Notes under the pieces: model-generated
Databases searched by the model: none
What the model was told of the DNA's origin: nothing
The model's input: only the letters and a program-made list of their open reading frames with translations
Source: Bacteroidota bacterium
Lineage (GTDB): Bacteria > Bacteroidota > Bacteroidia > SXHM01
DNA length: 5,882 nucleotides
Direction of reading: 5' to 3'
Assembly: GCA_005773695.1 (NCBI GenBank)
Contig: SXHM01000090.1
Coordinates: 1 to 5,882, forward strand
Made by a program: the position numbers and the translations under genes
Shown here: piece by piece, positions 5,811 to 5,882 of the stretch
Layout of the letters: every line of letters begins with the position of its first letter
How positions within the stretch are numbered: position 1 is the stretch's first letter

Positions 5811-5882
5811 TTAGTATTCGTCCTCGTTAAAGAAAAAATCATCTTTGGTAGGGTAATCCGGCCATATGTCTTCAATGGCGTC
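5811..5882 (-). CDS. C-terminal end of an unidentified protein with an acidic, aromatic tail
   Basis: On the minus strand the frame is open from the window edge to a TAA stop at 5813-5811, giving the last 23 residues of a protein whose start lies outside. The visible tail includes IEDIWPDYPTKDD and ends in FFFNEDEY. Nine of the 23 residues are Asp or Glu, mixed with several aromatics. I do not recognise the family from so short a piece. The evidence that it is real is the uninterrupted frame to the edge, a stop placed just beyond a likely bidirectional terminator, and a composition unlike random A/T-rich translation. It runs convergent to pheT. Confidence 0.6.
   Translation of the reverse strand, partial: DAIEDIWPDYPTKDDFFFNEDEY

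Noticed and set aside
1..5882. CRISPR array, insertion sequence, tRNA/rRNA gene, toxin-antitoxin or defence island
   Set aside because: There are no regularly spaced repeats, transposase or terminal repeats, cloverleaf sequence or defence-type protein. Nearly all the window is filled by metabolic and translation genes.

Overview
The window reads as chromosomal DNA from a member of the Bacteroidota, perhaps an environmental lineage. This is an inference from three things. The DNA is AT-rich. Start codons are preceded by A/T-rich sequence without clear Shine-Dalgarno motifs. The proteins (short-chain-dehydrogenase-type threonine dehydrogenase, long RidA paralogue, 813-residue PheT, Tat-exported GH1) resemble versions common in that phylum. 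No species can be named from the sequence alone.

Layout, left to right. (1) The 3' part of a plus-strand YciA-like hotdog acyl-CoA thioesterase ends at 399. (2) It converges, with only 2 bp between stop codons, on a minus-strand pair. The upstream member is tdh (1838-2815), an NAD-dependent L-threonine 3-dehydrogenase. Five bases after it comes a family 1 glycoside hydrolase (402-1832) with a twin-arginine-like leader. (3) A 68-bp divergent intergenic region (2816-2883) carries a 12-bp inverted repeat, the only clear regulatory candidate here. (4) A plus-strand pair follows: a RidA-family enamine/imine deaminase (2884-3306), resembling the 2-aminomuconate deaminase-like branch, and 9 bp later pheT (3316-5757), the beta subunit of phenylalanyl-tRNA synthetase. 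(5) A perfect 16-bp-stem terminator follows pheT and separates it from the C-terminal end of an unidentified minus-strand gene (5811-5882).

How the genes may work together. TDH oxidises threonine and RidA proteins remove reactive enamines/imines made during amino-acid breakdown, so the divergent tdh/ridA pair could share amino-acid-linked control. That link is inference. The GH1 enzyme next to tdh and pheT next to ridA look like ordinary bacterial gene packing rather than a pathway. All complete genes look intact, and I found no mobile element, CRISPR array, RNA gene or defence system. I see no convincing sign of an undescribed multi-gene system. The most useful points to follow up are the divergent regulatory region, the RidA subtype, the tdh-GH1 pairing and the unidentified acidic C-terminus at the right edge. 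There is no gene-free stretch over 300 bases.
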